Shown: positions 1 through 13,800 of the stretch, in pieces
Numbering within the stretch: the first letter of the stretch is position 1
How the letters are laid out: every line of letters starts with the position of its first letter
From: Lagopus muta
Taxonomy: Eukaryota > Chordata > Aves > Galliformes > Phasianidae
Direction: 5' to 3'
Assembly (NCBI RefSeq): GCF_023343835.1
Contig: NC_064449.1
Coordinates: 3,385,778 to 3,449,777, forward strand
Length of the DNA stretch: 64,000 bases
Program-made: the position numbers and the translations under genes
Notes under the pieces: generated by a model
What the model was told of the DNA's origin: nothing
What the model saw: only the letters and a program-made list of their open reading frames with translations
Databases searched by the model: none

Positions 1-1740
1 CAGCACCAGAAGGAATAGGCATTGACAGGAGCAGGCAGAGAACTTTTGGCCCAACACAAGAGCAGGAGCCAAGCAAGCAGAAGCTGTTTCTCCTTCCCCT
101 CTCTTTCCAGACACAATCAGTTTCCCACCTCTGCTGTAACACTCACATCAGCTCTTAACTCTCCCATTTCTTCAGGACTTATTTTCTAATCTAATTTGAT
201 GGGACCTTTGCTCCACAAATCCCAACAGCACTTCCCAGAAGACATCTTTATAGCATTCTGGTACCTTGGTGGTGTAAAGCAACCGGGACTACACTGTTAA
301 ACTTAAGAGCACAAAATTGAGAAGGTTTGCAGATCATTTGGGGAAAGAACAGGAAAAAGCTTCTTCAAAATCCCAGGTATATGCTGGAGCTCCTGAGACA
401 GGAAAGGTTCAGCCCAAGGCGAGTGCACAGGACAGAAATACACACTGCAAATCTCCTTAAGCAGCTCAGCCTGTCCTGGTTCCTCAAGGTTTTGTCAAGG
501 TATTTTGTTTGTGCTTGTCACATGACTTACATCAGGCATCGTGTCCTAATCAAGACGGACAACATCGTCTTCCCAGGCAAAGCTCCATCTTCAGCCTGCA
601 GAAGCAGCTTATCTGCTTGGTGCATGTCACTCCTGCCTGAGCTGCCTCTGCTGAGCCAGACTACAACGTCCAGGTGCACCTGGAGACCTCATGGTCATTC
701 TCCTGTTTGCTGCTGAAGAATACTGAAGCATCACTCACCGAGCAAGGCTCCAACACACCCAGAGGGTGCAGTACGCAGAAGAACTCCTGGCGTTCCAAAG
801 TAGTGCACTCAGCACAGTCGCTCTGGGGCCAGGAGTGGTACCTTCCAGAGAAGGAGGGTTTGACTTGTTCCCCAGGGCGCACCATCTTCTCCCAGGCTTA
901 GAGGCTGCTGAGCTGTTCAGGCTTGGGAATGTGAAACAAGGGTACTGTTGCTCGAGACTTCAGTCACAGAAACCTCGACCAGGTTTCAATTATGTTTAGA
1001 ACTGAAAGCAGCTCAAAATCCGTTCCTTGGTCTGAATACACAGCGATTCTTCCCTGCCCACAGACCAGCAAGCTGACCTCTAACTGAAGACAAGCTCTGA
1101 TTCTGCATCACTCATAACCTAGTGGGAAATACTTTGCTCCTGCTGCTACTTGTCTGTTCTTGCCCTTGTATCTTCTGCTCAGTTTTCACAGCCTTTAAGC
1201 ATTTATCTTTTCACGCCTCTGCCTGCTCCGGATTTCCCTCAAGGCTGATTTTGCTACATTCAGGTCCTTATGCCATTTTCTTTCTTTTTTTTTTGCTGCA
1301 CACAGACCTCCACCACCCACCTCACACCCAGGCAATCCTCGAGCTGGAGGAAATTGAGGCATCGAGCCTTCTCCCCTCCAGAACAAGCAGCAATTCGCCA
1401 ACTCAGAGCACCCAGCTGTTAGGTGGCCAAGCCACCACAACCACAAGGGACCCAAACAGCCATCCAGGACATTGCTTGGCCCAGAGCTGGGACATGAGCA
1501 ACGTGGAGATGCTGCCAAAAATGGGGGGATGCAGAGGAGCAGCAGGAAAGCTCTCTCACAGTGGAGATAGGCAATATAAATTGGAGCCATCCCTTCATTA
1601 GAAGTAGGAATGAAACTGTAACCTCTACAATTCAGAGTTTGTCAGATACGCGTATCAAAATGCAGCACTCTAGTATCAAATCTTAAGGGTCTTAGAAAAA
1701 GAAGTAATGGAATGTTTGTAATTATTATTGCTTTTTAACT
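1..1740. other. Intergenic sequence, no gene seen
   Basis: Single-copy-looking sequence of mixed composition. Open frames here are short, overlap on both strands and show no recognisable domain or splice structure, so I treat them as chance. A short poly-T run lies near 1285. By human synteny this would belong to the MSI1-COX6A1 interval, which is inference. Confidence 0.6.
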
Positions 1741-1885
1741 CCATGTCCCCTCCTTGGAGGCATTCAAGGTTGGGTGGATGGGGCTCTGAGCACCTGATAA
1801 GCTGTAGGTGTCCCTGTGCACTGCAGGGCAGTTGGACCAGGAGGCCCTTAAAGCTCCCTCCAAACTCACACCATTCTATGATCTA
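1741..1885 (+). repeat. CR1 LINE 3' fragment
   Basis: The stretch follows the familiar CR1 3' end. It has a 'ccttggaggcattcaagg' segment, then 'tggatggggctctgagcacc', then a 'cagttggaccagg' segment, and ends near 'ccattctatgatct', a decayed form of the terminal ATTCTRTG repeat. It is 5'-truncated and clearly diverged, so it is an old insertion. CR1 is the dominant LINE of birds. Confidence 0.85.
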
Positions 1886-4800
1886 CTTGCAGCATTCCAA
1901 GTTGATCAGAGAACAGATCCTCATGCTCCTGTTTGTGGGAATGACCAGGGCAGCTCCAGAGGCTTCAGAATACAGGAATCTCATGAGTTATACTGGAAAT
2001 AGCGAGGTCATACTCAGGCTTGTGAAATCTTGACTCACTGGACTTGTACTCTGATTACACGGGTTTCTGGAAGGCCTGTTTAGTGTGTCCTGCCCTGCCC
2101 CAGCATTACCCCTCTGGAGATCACCACGTTTGCTGCTTCAGACACCCATGGGGTTTGGAAGCTGCCTACTTGGGAAGGATGGAAACAGTGAGGCAGGAAA
2201 TGTTTTTTTTTCTCCAAAATTCACTGTTGTTTCTGAACATTTTAGTCAAAAAGCTGGAGGTGCAGGGAACACCCTTACTTCTGGACAAGGCCTATGGGAG
2301 CTATGGGCTCACATTTCTGCAGTATCCCACGATGCATGCCCACAGTCTGTATGTCCTTATGCATAGTGGCAGACTTGTCGAGGTGGAAAGCATGACACTC
2401 AGATAATCCATACCTTGTGTTTTCAGCTGAACAACACCCTGCTCTCTGCTCAGCAGCACACTGCTAGACACCAGGAAAGCTTGCACAAATATTTTCCTAC
2501 TTCAGAAGTTATCATATTCCTGTTACATCTTATAAAGCGTCTTTAAACCAAAACACGTTTTAGAGAATTGAACCTAAAAAAACCCCTTGCTGGTGTTTGG
2601 AGAAAGCTGGGGACAGAAGAGACATTTGCTGGGAAAGCAGCTCTAGAGCCAAGCAAATTTTTCAAGTGGGAAAGCTCCTCTTACACACTCCTGCTAGGCA
2701 GACGAAACGTGCTCAAGTCTGTTGGTCATTCTGGAGCCTTGCAAGAAATGCAAGGTCTGGTAAATTCATTCCCAGATGCTGGGGGAACGAGGGGTTGTGG
2801 GATTCGATTCAAGATGGGGAGATTTACTGCAGAACAGAGAAAAAGCCAATCAATGGAAGTTTGTTCAGCCTTCTTCCTTTCCCCCCCCCCCCCCTCCAAT
2901 GAGGCTGCAATAGGAGAAATTTTGGGATTTTATGCTTGTGTTGCTTTAAGGGCAGGAATGCTGGAAACAGAGGTATTTGATACCTTTGCTGCTAATTACA
3001 GTGCAAGCTCTCAGTGTCCTGACAATGCCCTTGTCCCTGACCTGGAGGGGCCTCACTGTCTCAGGGTCAGCTGTAATTTAGTTTTAGGTCAGACCAGGGA
3101 CTCTCCTGCCCAACTAACCACGCTTTGTTTTGAAGTAGAAACCATTTACTAGCAAGGAAGGGTCTGAGACCATCAAACTCTCTTCATTAACAAGAAACAG
3201 GAACGAAGTGCAGAGCCCCAGAGACGAAGGTCAGTGTAGAACACAAGGAGGGCTTGCCAAACTGCATCACTAAGGAAGGGGCCGTTCTGCCCATCAGCCG
3301 CACGGGCTCACATCTCCTGTTCCCTTCAATTAAGCATGTTTATTACAAAAGCATCCAGGGACCAACTAGGCTGTGCCAGTCCCCCGTCTGGCACAATGGC
3401 ATCATCAGCCTCTCACCTTAGAGAGTTTACAGCACATAGTAAGAGGCTTGAGAAAGAACTGATCTCAGCACAGCTCATGAAGTGCTCATGCTGCTCCTGC
3501 CTCTTCTCACAGGTTAGCTAAGTGATTTGGGGGCAAGAAATTCTGCTTCTTTACTTGAAATCTGGGATTTTTCTTCCCTACCTCAAGAACTGCTTTGAGC
3601 TCTTCAGAGAGAACATGCTGCAGAAAATAACCTACAAGCTGTAAAGGAAAATGCTTTTTAACTTTAAGCACTCTAACTCAGAGAGGGAATGAAGTATTTT
3701 TTTTCAAATCAACAGATTTGGATCTGATCTTCTTCCCCTCACCACATTCATGGACAGAGATTATACTGTCACCATACCACAAAACACTGCCTGAAATTAG
3801 CTTGCCACGTAAAGAACTGTTCTTTACCATTTGTGGGTTAGACTGAAAGACGAATACATTTCACGTGCTTTCAGAGCCCCCATTTCTGCATTTATGTGGA
3901 TGTAGGGCTGTGTTTGCCAAAGAAAGCCCACCCTTAGCACAAATTTTGCACATCACTCTGACAAGAGGTCAGCTTGCACTTACAAGAGAAAAAAAAAAAA
4001 AGCTAGATTATAAAGAACAAAAAGTCAATTTAGTAAAAAGTAAGGTGCTTTGACAGTGGGTTACAGTGTCCAAATCATGAAAACATGGAGAGAAGAGTAG
4101 AACAAAACACGCTCCTTGGGAACACTGATATATCTTCAGTTCCAGATGCTGGCCACCACTGGGGTTGGAGATCAAATGTGAGATTTGAGCTATAGAGAGA
4201 AGCGGGACTGCTAGGGGATGTTCAAACAGTGATGCTCAAGTCTCTCTTTGATAAAAGTTGACTACAAGACAGCAGCACACCCTGATATGTGTTAATGCTT
4301 GCTCACTGCCATGCTCGACAGCTACAAAACATTGCAGTAGAAAGAATTACCAGCCCTGCAGACTTTCAGATGAGTTCAAAATGCAATATCCCAGTTGCCA
4401 ACCACAGCTCCCCAGCTACACATAACCCCAATCTCTGCTCTCACTATTGATTCCTCTGTAAATACCAACACAGCTTCCAAGAGCCCATCTGAATTGCCAG
4501 AACTCTTGGTGGGACAGGTCCCAGTGACCCAAGAGACCTCTTCTTCATGGCCCCCGACAAAGGCATGATTTTCAGGAGCAACGCAACTGCTGCGTACCAG
4601 CACAAGGCTCTGGAGCAGAGCAGATAGCTTTCTTGGCAGCTGGCCCTCCATGCTGGAGCTCACTCCCAGGAGAGATTAGAGAGTAAAAACCTCATTGCCT
4701 TCAGAGCAAAGCGCTCAACCTGCTTCTACCAGAGATTTCTCACAAGAGGAAAAAAAAATCCAAACGTCTCTACAAATAGAAGACTGCAGGAACAGAGAAC

Positions 4801-7800
4801 AGATAGCCCAGTTAATGCCATTTGTACCACTTTGTGAACAGCTCAGCCAACACTGTGATCAGTAAGGACAGTCAGAAGCTCTGAACGTTTTACACTGTGA
4901 AGATCACCTTACTAACATCTGGACAGGTAATTGCCTCCCTACATAAAGTCACCCAAAAAACAGATCTGCGATCGCAAAGTTTTCAAGTGAGGTTTTAAAA
5001 TTGTTGAATAGCATGAAATGTATGTTATCTCCCAGGCAACCTTGTTCAAGCCCCCTTTTTATTTTCAAGGCATGCTAGAGGATGGAAATTATCCTCAGGT
5101 GCCCAGGTAGTGCAATTTATAGACTGAGGCTGCTGAAAGTGCAAGTAGAAACTACTCAGACTCTCTTAGACTGCACGTGCTTTCAGACTCTCCTTTCACT
5201 TCAGGTGTCACCATATCCACATAACCCCTGTAGCAAAGAAGAAAGGAGAGAGCTTTCACTGGTGTCAAGGAAGGCTGAACTCCGTCTATAGACAAGGAAG
5301 TTTTCTGTCCACACACAGAGCACTGCACAAATGAGCTGCTTCCCAAGGGCAGAGAAGAGTCCCCTTCAGAAGCAGCTCCCAGAGCTGGAGCTGCTGTGCA
5401 GCAGCACGCAATGCCAACTCACCCTGCAGCTCAGCAGGCTCCCATGGATGGGGCCACGAGCACCACGGGACACTCGGTAAACAACAGAGTGGTCACCTCC
5501 TGTCCTCTGCCACCGAGGCCAGGCTCTGCAAGGTGCAGCACAGAGCTCTGGGCAGGGTGTGCAGGCAGCAGCCTGGCCTGGGAACTCAGGAGCAGCAAGG
5601 AGGGAGAGGATGCTGGAGTGGAAGTGATTTGAATTAGAACAAACCGGCTGCTGAATAGAAGCTTTTATTCCAGCATGGAGAAAGCTTTGTTAGTCAAGCA
5701 CATGTGATGCACAAAAGCCTCCACTTGAATTCATTGAGTTTTAATTGGTTCTCAGGTGGGGGAGGAGACGGGTGTTAGGAATTAGGGATTCCTTAAAGAG
5801 GCAATATCATTAAATCTTAACGCCTCTTCCCTCTCGCTCCACACCCCCAGCTTCAGCTTAGGAGTCTGGCCCCATTCAATTGTCTTACACTAGAGAATCA
5901 GAAAAACTGAAGGAGAGAAAGGCTGGGAGGGGGAGTCACTAATAAAGCCTAAAGGGAGATCAATGAACGAGGAGGGTGAGGGGCAGGACGAAGGCTGAAA
6001 AAAGAAAGGCTGGTTGGGAGAGGAGGAAGGTCACACACAGGCAGGGAATGCAGGAGAACCTCCAAGGGATGAACGAAAGAAAATGATGCCATTTGAGTCA
6101 TGGCTTTCTTTTCTGCCTGCATTCCTTCTTTTATTGAAGACTTGAAACTTCCCCTGGAGATCCTCCATCTTGGCTCCGCGAGTCTGCGCTCAGTAGTAAG
6201 TCACTCATCATGAGGAAGGAAGAAAATAGTGGGATAGGCACAGGACCGAGCGTGTGCACAAAACGACAGCAAGAGAAACCTGTCTGGGAGGACCTTGTAA
6301 GAGCTGCCACTTGTTTTTGCCAGACACAGCACGTTTCAGACAGAAGTTTTGTCACTAGGAGCCCGCTACAGAAGTAGCTGAATCAAGGTCCTTGTGAGTG
6401 AAAGAGAAAGGGAGTAATTGGGAGCTAAGGAGATTTCACAGTCAGCATTGTAGGAGCTATGGCACACTGCCTGCTTTATGAGACTGTAGGTACCTGCAAG
6501 CCAGACCCCAACGAACGACTGCCATGGGGTGATGGGGCATATTTCAAATGTATAACAATTCCCATCAGCCCAATATATCACAGCAAAGTGAGTTAATCTT
6601 GTTTTGCCTATTACAATTGGAATTTAGATACATAAGTGAACAATGTACCAAACACACCGCTTGCAAGCATTAACCCTAATGCATTTTCTTCTAGAGATCC
6701 TGACAGAAGAATGCTGCTTCTGTGTTTAAGACAGAACATTTATCCTGTATAAAGCCATACATAGGATACGTGCTACTGGCTTACTGTTTACAGTTCTCAA
6801 TTACAAAATTAGAGTGCACAGTCTCTGATTGTAGACTTAGCCACAGCACTAATCTCCTCCAAAACAGGGACACTGCAACTAATTACTTCATGGACTCCAT
6901 CAGGAGCTCTCAGGCTTCAGTACATTATGGGATGCTGAAAACAACATTCCCATACTGGCCTCTCCTCAGGAGACTGTCTGACCCAGCTGTGGTACGGGGC
7001 AGCTCTCACATATGTGTAGGTTATTCATGTATTTCAGGGGAAAAAAAGATGAGCAAATTCACTCATTGAAAAAGTCATAGGATCCCATTTCCCAGACTCC
7101 CTCCCTGAAACATGAGCCTAAGCATCACTTCAGAGTGACACAGAACTCTCTCATTTGGTCCTTAACTCCAACTTACAGCAGACAGGGTCTCCACCTGGGG
7201 AAGGCATTCGTGAGCAGTGGGATGTGACAGTGCCTGGCACCAGCCACACAGAGTGCTCACCCACACATGGACAACTGACAATACTTCGCCTTGATCTTAA
7301 ATTGTGCGTACTCCACACTCTGACTTCACCACGCTGCTTACTGTCATTGCTTGACCAGCACCAACCCACAACAGCCCTGCCCTACAGGAGCAGCAGAACT
7401 TTCCACTAACAAGGCAGCCTCCCCTGCAAGGCTGGTGCAGGAAAAGTTAACGAAAAACCCCACAAGTAATGTTAGAGATACGATTTTTCTTTAAGCAATG
7501 TTTCTTGTGCGCTTTATTTTGCCTCCTCTCATAGACGCACCTGCACTCCACATAGCACTCATGTTACAGATTTAATTTCTTGTTTCCACCTTGCACGTTT
7601 CTGTTAATCCACAGCATCATTTCAAACAATACCCAACCTGCTTGGAGCACCCAGCTGCTCTTCATCATCAACAGTAATATTTGGTAAGTCCATATTCATG
7701 TGCACAATTGTAAATGTAATTCCTGCCTTCTCAAAAAGCCACAGTGCTCTGCAGAGGACAAAGTCACTGAACTGTTCCCTATAGCCCTGTGTGCTATGCT

Positions 7801-10800
7801 AGACACAGAACTCTTGTGATCATCTTCCCAGTCAAAAAGCCTAAGAGAAGGCTGTCATGGTAAGGATGGGCAAGGTCATGCCTCTAAGATAGCTCCCAAG
7901 GTTTGTTCTATTCCTGTTGCATTGGATGTATCTGCTCTCCCTCCCAACAGTTTTCTAGTAACAGTCTCTCCTGTAATTGTTTCCCTCTCTTTCAGACACA
8001 TTCAGTTTATCTTTATACCTCAGCACAAGACTATCGGTTTTTCCAGTATCTCCTTGTTCCCCAGGAGCTCCCTGTTTTGTAGCTTAGAGCAGAATCAGAC
8101 CACCAACTACTATTTGTGCCTTTGGAAAAAATACCTTTATACTTTTTTAAATCTTCCATTATGCTCAAAATCTTGCTGTCATCTTGCAGCTTTTTGTACA
8201 TGCCATTGGTAGCAGAGATCCTCTTACAACACCTTTCCTAGCAGGTACCATTTCCACGGGCTCTTGGTATGCAGCAGCAGGCGCTTCTGAAGTGCTTCAC
8301 TAAACAAGCTCCACGTTTGTCTGTCACAAACAGTGTCAGTTATAGCAGCATCAAATTTGTTGTATGCAGCAGGTCTCTTTAAGATTGCCATGAATTGAAA
8401 ATTGTTTTCCTACCTCTTCTCAATGTGTGATGGAACTGATATCTCAGCAATCAGCAGTGGCTTTGGGGCAAAGTGTGACTGACACATCTATATCAGCTAT
8501 CTATTAATTTTATTCCCAGCCTGTTCTGTTACATTAAATCTCGAGATGCTCACCACACTCTTTTTTCAAAGCAGGAGCCATCCTTTCAGCTCTAGAAGAA
8601 GCTTAGCTATGGCTGCTCCCTCAGTTATGCCAACTTCACCTCTCAGGACCTCCTGAAATGAGAAGATTGACTCTATTTGCAAGAGCCAATATCACACAGA
8701 GACAATATTCAGCCTTAACAAAAGAACACTGCCAGCTTCAACAGGATCACAGCAGATACATCTTACACCAAGACAATGGTCAGGTACAGACTTCCTTTGT
8801 GAAGTATTTGTAGGACTGTTGACAGTTTCATACCACAGAAATGAAGACCACTCCAGCAAAAGCCTTTAAAAACTAGATCAGAACACTAGCAGAGCAACAT
8901 ACTCCACTCTCCTTGGAAATCATCTGTTTCTGCTCCAGCAGTCAAGTAAGCCTTTGCAATGGCTTTGGGAGCACCTATCCCTTGGTCTGCGGCTGATCGT
9001 GCCAGCACCTTGCACACAGACCAAAGGTTTCCTGCAACTTGCACACACAGAAACAGGCTATAGCTTTTTGCTTGTATTTGCCTGGCAGGCTCCCAACATC
9101 AGCTTCAGCCCCAGCCCATGCAAGGCTGCAGCTGCTGTAGGACTGGACCTCAGAACATGCAGAGTCACTGTGGGTCCAAAAGCCACATCCCAGCTAGTGC
9201 AGGGAGAGGCAGAAAGCAGCACGAGAGCAGGGTGCTACGTACTGCAGAGACAGAATGAGGCTAGGATGACTAATGAGAGAAACCAGTGCAGCAGAAGCTT
9301 TCCAGTCCAGTGCCCTCACAGGTTTCTGTGCAAGATGGTAAAGCTTTGCACATTTATTGGTGTAATACCACATACTTATCATTTCTTAAGCTAGCACAAC
9401 ACACACCTTTGGGCCCCACCAGCATTGTGCCTTGCTTAGAAGGATCTTCACAAACATACATGGCTGATATCAACCAACAACATGCAAGTTACCACTGTAA
9501 ACTTCTGGGAGCACGTTGAGTGCTTTGCCCATTGTATCTAAACATGTTATTTCCCTGAATGGTATCACTGCTCCATCTCCTATGTTTTGACACGCAAGTA
9601 AGAAGACGAGGGGCACTGTGGCTTTAAGAAGGTCATTTCCACTGTCCTGCCGACGTAATTAGCCTGCTAAAGAAAGGGCAGAGGCTGGAAATTGGATTGA
9701 GCAAACCAGGCTTTAGCCTCAGGATGAAGGCAGAGCCCCAGGATTGTTATGTTAATCACCTGAGCTCAGCAGTCCCTGCCCTTCAAACCAGTACAAGCCC
9801 AGTACAAACCCGGGACCTCTCTGCAGAACAAACCCAACCTCATTTGCGTCAGCTCCAGCTGCCCTACGCATCTCCTGTGCCGCTGGGGACAACGATGCCA
9901 TCCCTGCAGACAGACCTGGGGCCACCCAGCACTGGGGGGAGCCCCTGTCTGCCAGCAGGCACAGCCCACGGTCACACTGTGCCACCCACCCTGAGTGCAG
10001 GACCACAACTAGGTGAGGTCAACAATAAACTGGGAGCGATGCTGTGAGCTGATGGGCCAGGGCTGCATTTTCACCAGCTGTGGATGGAACCCTGGCTGCT
10101 TTGAATCAATAGGCACGTCTAAAAGTACAAATATTAAAAATCTAGGAGTACAAAAGCTTACTGTTATTTCACTGATAGAAACATAGCATTAAGAATAATA
10201 AGCCAGATTTGCATCAATAGTAACAACCATAGGCAGTGGAGCTGCATGAGCTGAGACTTGAGTTTGGTTTGGAGCTAGTGACAGCGCAAGACCCCCTCAA
10301 GCACAAGTGCAGCACCTTCAGCAGCAGGGCTATCCCCAAGGTAATCTCAGAGGCAAGCCCAGGGAGTGCAGCTCTGTACCAGAACTGCTACCTGCACCTT
10401 CCTGGTGCACTCTACTGGTTCTCCCCACAGGCCTATTGGCCTGGAAGCGTGACTCTGCGTCTCTTCTCTGTGCAAAAACTCTGTGCTAACAACCCTCACC
10501 ACACCACCCACCTTCCTTTTAACACAGCGACCCAGGCAGGCCATCTTCCCCTCCCTGCAGCCTGTTTTTGCAGGGTGAGCTCGCACCTCTTCCCTTCCCA
10601 GACCAGTTGAGCTCTGCGCTGCCTCCCTTGTTCTTTCAGGCATTTTTTCACTGCACCCCTGCGCTGCCTGGGAGGGGGAGGGAAGGAGGAGGATGGGAGG
10701 GCAGCGTCTGGCCCCTCGTCCAGCATGCCGGATGGCATGGTTTTGGAGAGGCCTGGCTTAGTGAAGTTATTCAAGCCAACGGCAGCCTGGCAACCGGGCG

Positions 10801-13800
10801 GCCACAATGGGAGCGCAGGAGGAGGAATGTTTCCACATGCCTGATCAATGGGAGCAAGGGAGACAGCAAAGCAAACAGAAGCTGGGAAAGAGACACAAAG
10901 AGAAAGCAGCCTTTTCTCTGCTCAGTTCCTTTCATTTGTCACAGCTCTTTGTGAAGCTGATGACAACGGAGGCCCTTTGGAGGCTAGTTTTAGGGAGTTT
11001 GGTTTTTCTAATTAAATAAAACGCTGCGTCCTTTTTCTTCACTTGTCACCCTCCAGCTCGCCAAAAAATGTCCAAGCAGCCCCATCTGCACTCCAGCCCC
11101 CAACTCCCTGCACCTCCAGGGAGCCCCAAGCACCTCCTCCTCCCTGGGGAGGCAGAAGCACCCTGGCTCGCTCCAAAGGATCTCCTGGGCTGTGTGGAGC
11201 CCTGCCTGAGCACGGCTGGGGGCCAGCAGCACCAAGCTGCACATGCCACCCCCCAGCTGCTCATTATGGGAATAAAGAGCTCTGCAGAGGACAACTCCTC
11301 TGGAGGTGCTGTGCTCTCTGCGGCAGCTGCTGACGAGACTAACGGGCAACTTTCTATGGGAACAAGGCAGCGTTCAAAATAGGGTTAGAGAGTAGTTGCC
11401 TTGGAAACTTGGATCATTTCTACCAAGCAGTTACAACTTTCCCCAGTAAGTCCAGACGGGATTTACCTGGTAGTCAACTATGGGGCAGAAGTTCCCATTT
11501 GCTGACTCCTGCAGCCTGCACAGAGGCTCCCCAGGAGGGAGACAGAGGTGAAGGAGGGGTTTCTGGAAAGAGGCACCAGCTTGGTGGCGTTGGGCCGTGC
11601 GGCGACGAACAGCAGCCAGATCCAGCCCTGTTGCATAAACAGTGGTGGGAGCCCAAAGTTGTTTCCTCTAATTACTATGCAAGAGTTCACAGCAACAGGC
11701 CTCTTCTGTGCGGGAGCTTGCAGAAAAGGTCCTCCGTGGCTCCAAGTCAGAGCCAAGCACATCAACAGGAGCAGGAGTTTGGGGTGAACTTTCCTGTATT
11801 GAGGTCAGAGCAGAGACTTTTCTCCTAAAAGCACAAAGTCTGATGTATGCATCCCTGAAGAACAGAAAGACCTCGTTGCTTGCCAAAGACACCTACCTCT
11901 TCTTAGCCACCACCAAATGCAGGATTCCTCTCCTGCAATATCTCTGTCCCCAGCCAGGGCACCGTGGGTGCCAGAGGAGGACTGCTGCTCCCGCCTGTGC
12001 ATCTCAGCAGTCCTTTACTCAGTTTGACTCAAGATGTAGCCAAACTGCAGAAGGGAGACCCAGCAGCACAAGTTGTGTGTATGGCAGCACGAGCTCAAGG
12101 AAACTGATCAAAATGCAGTCCAGAGCACTGATGTAGCACTGGCTCAACAGCAAAGGAAGATTCCTGGCTATTTCCAACAGCCAAAAGACACAGTGGCCAA
12201 ATGCAGGCTCTTCAGAACCGCAGGCTTGCTTGCTGCCAGGCTCTCGAGGCAGACAGCAATTACCTTAGCTGATACCTGTTTGCTTCCAGCATTGCCACTG
12301 AGCCCTACCATAAATCCCTTGGTTCCTCTGTGGTGCTGTTTCTCACCCAGCAGGATGAGAATCAGGTGCTTTGGCAGTCAGTTTCCGAGTGGGTAAGGTC
12401 ACATGTCACATCATCTTACCAGCTCCACTCAGCCTAACCACAGTGTGTTTCACAACCTGCATCTCCACCCAGCCCTCCCCTTGGAGGACTCAGACACTCC
12501 TCAGCTGCCTGGTCAGGTTAAAGAGGATCCCAGGAGACATTTTGCATGAAAGCCATGGAGGTTTCCTCTACTTCAGTGTAAAGGAATCAAGAGGATGACA
12601 GTGCCTCAGTTTTACTGCTTCCCCACCTCCCAACAGGGCCATGTGTGACCATCAGCTGGGCAATGACATTTGTCAGCTGCTCATTTAATGTCATACTTCT
12701 AAAGAAGGACAATCATAACAAAAATTATAAGTGACTGAAGAATCAGATTCCACCTTCTCCCAGTCTCCACAACATCAAGCTGTTTGCTTCTCTGTAATCA
12801 GCAAATATGCTCTTGGGAACTGTCTCGATTTCCATATCGGAGTGCATCACTGCCATCCCACGGATCCACCTGGCTCTCCCACTGCCCCCAGACATGCACC
12901 AGGCACCAGCCTGCAGCTGAATGAAAATCAGGAACCTCGCCTCCCCAACTTCACAGTGAAATCTCACCCCACGAGCATTACTTACTGCTTAAAAAAATTA
13001 TTCCAGAACTCCTTGAGTTTTCTTGTAAGGAAGGAGAAATCCTCCTTCACTCCTGCTCAAAGGATTGCTTTCATTAGGGCCTCTATAGATTTGCAATGGC
13101 AAGTATTTAACCTGCTTCAAAAAATATTCATGAGACTCTCACATGCATTCAGTAAGGGCAGACAAGCAAAATCTTCAGCTCGTGTTCTCCTGGGGTCCCA
13201 TGGTGCTGATGGCAATATACATCCTAATTACCATATATACCATATTGAGAATGAGACCTTGTCGGGCCTGGCGATGCTCTCTTTGAGAGAAAGAAACAGT
13301 CTGGAAGCATTTGTGATTATTTCTCAGTAGATCAGGAAAAAAGTCTAACCCTGTGTGAACATTTTTAAATACCTGCCCTTGTCCCTGGCCTCAGTGAGCA
13401 GCTTCCCAGCCAGGTCACAGGAAAGAGCAGAGCTACACCAGAATATTCAGACATTTCCAAAACTCAGGTAATGCATAATGGCAAAACGTGCTCCTCTCCA
13501 GGGGGAGGGGGAAATCCTCAGATATGAAAAACTGTCAAGAGAGAGTGATATGGTATTCACTGAGCTTCTACACAACAGCACTGCTCTTCCTTACAAACAG
13601 CACATGTGAAATGTCACAGCATAACATGCATGAGACAACAAGCAGGAAAAGCAGCATTCACTCACTGCACACAAGCACCACAGAATGCTAACCACTGGCT
13701 GCACCTTTCCAGAAAGGATGCAGATGAGCACAGAATGCAGTGCAAGTGGTCCCTTACGACAGAGGAAAGCAAAGTGTGCTCCCTTTTAACACGATCACCG

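Noticed and set aside
2568-3152. 194-codon open frame spanning a C14 run
   Set aside because: The frame crosses a homopolymer that is length-unstable, and no family is recognised.
12731-13330. 199-codon open frame on the plus strand
   Set aside because: No domain or neighbour support, and overlapped by frames on the other strand.
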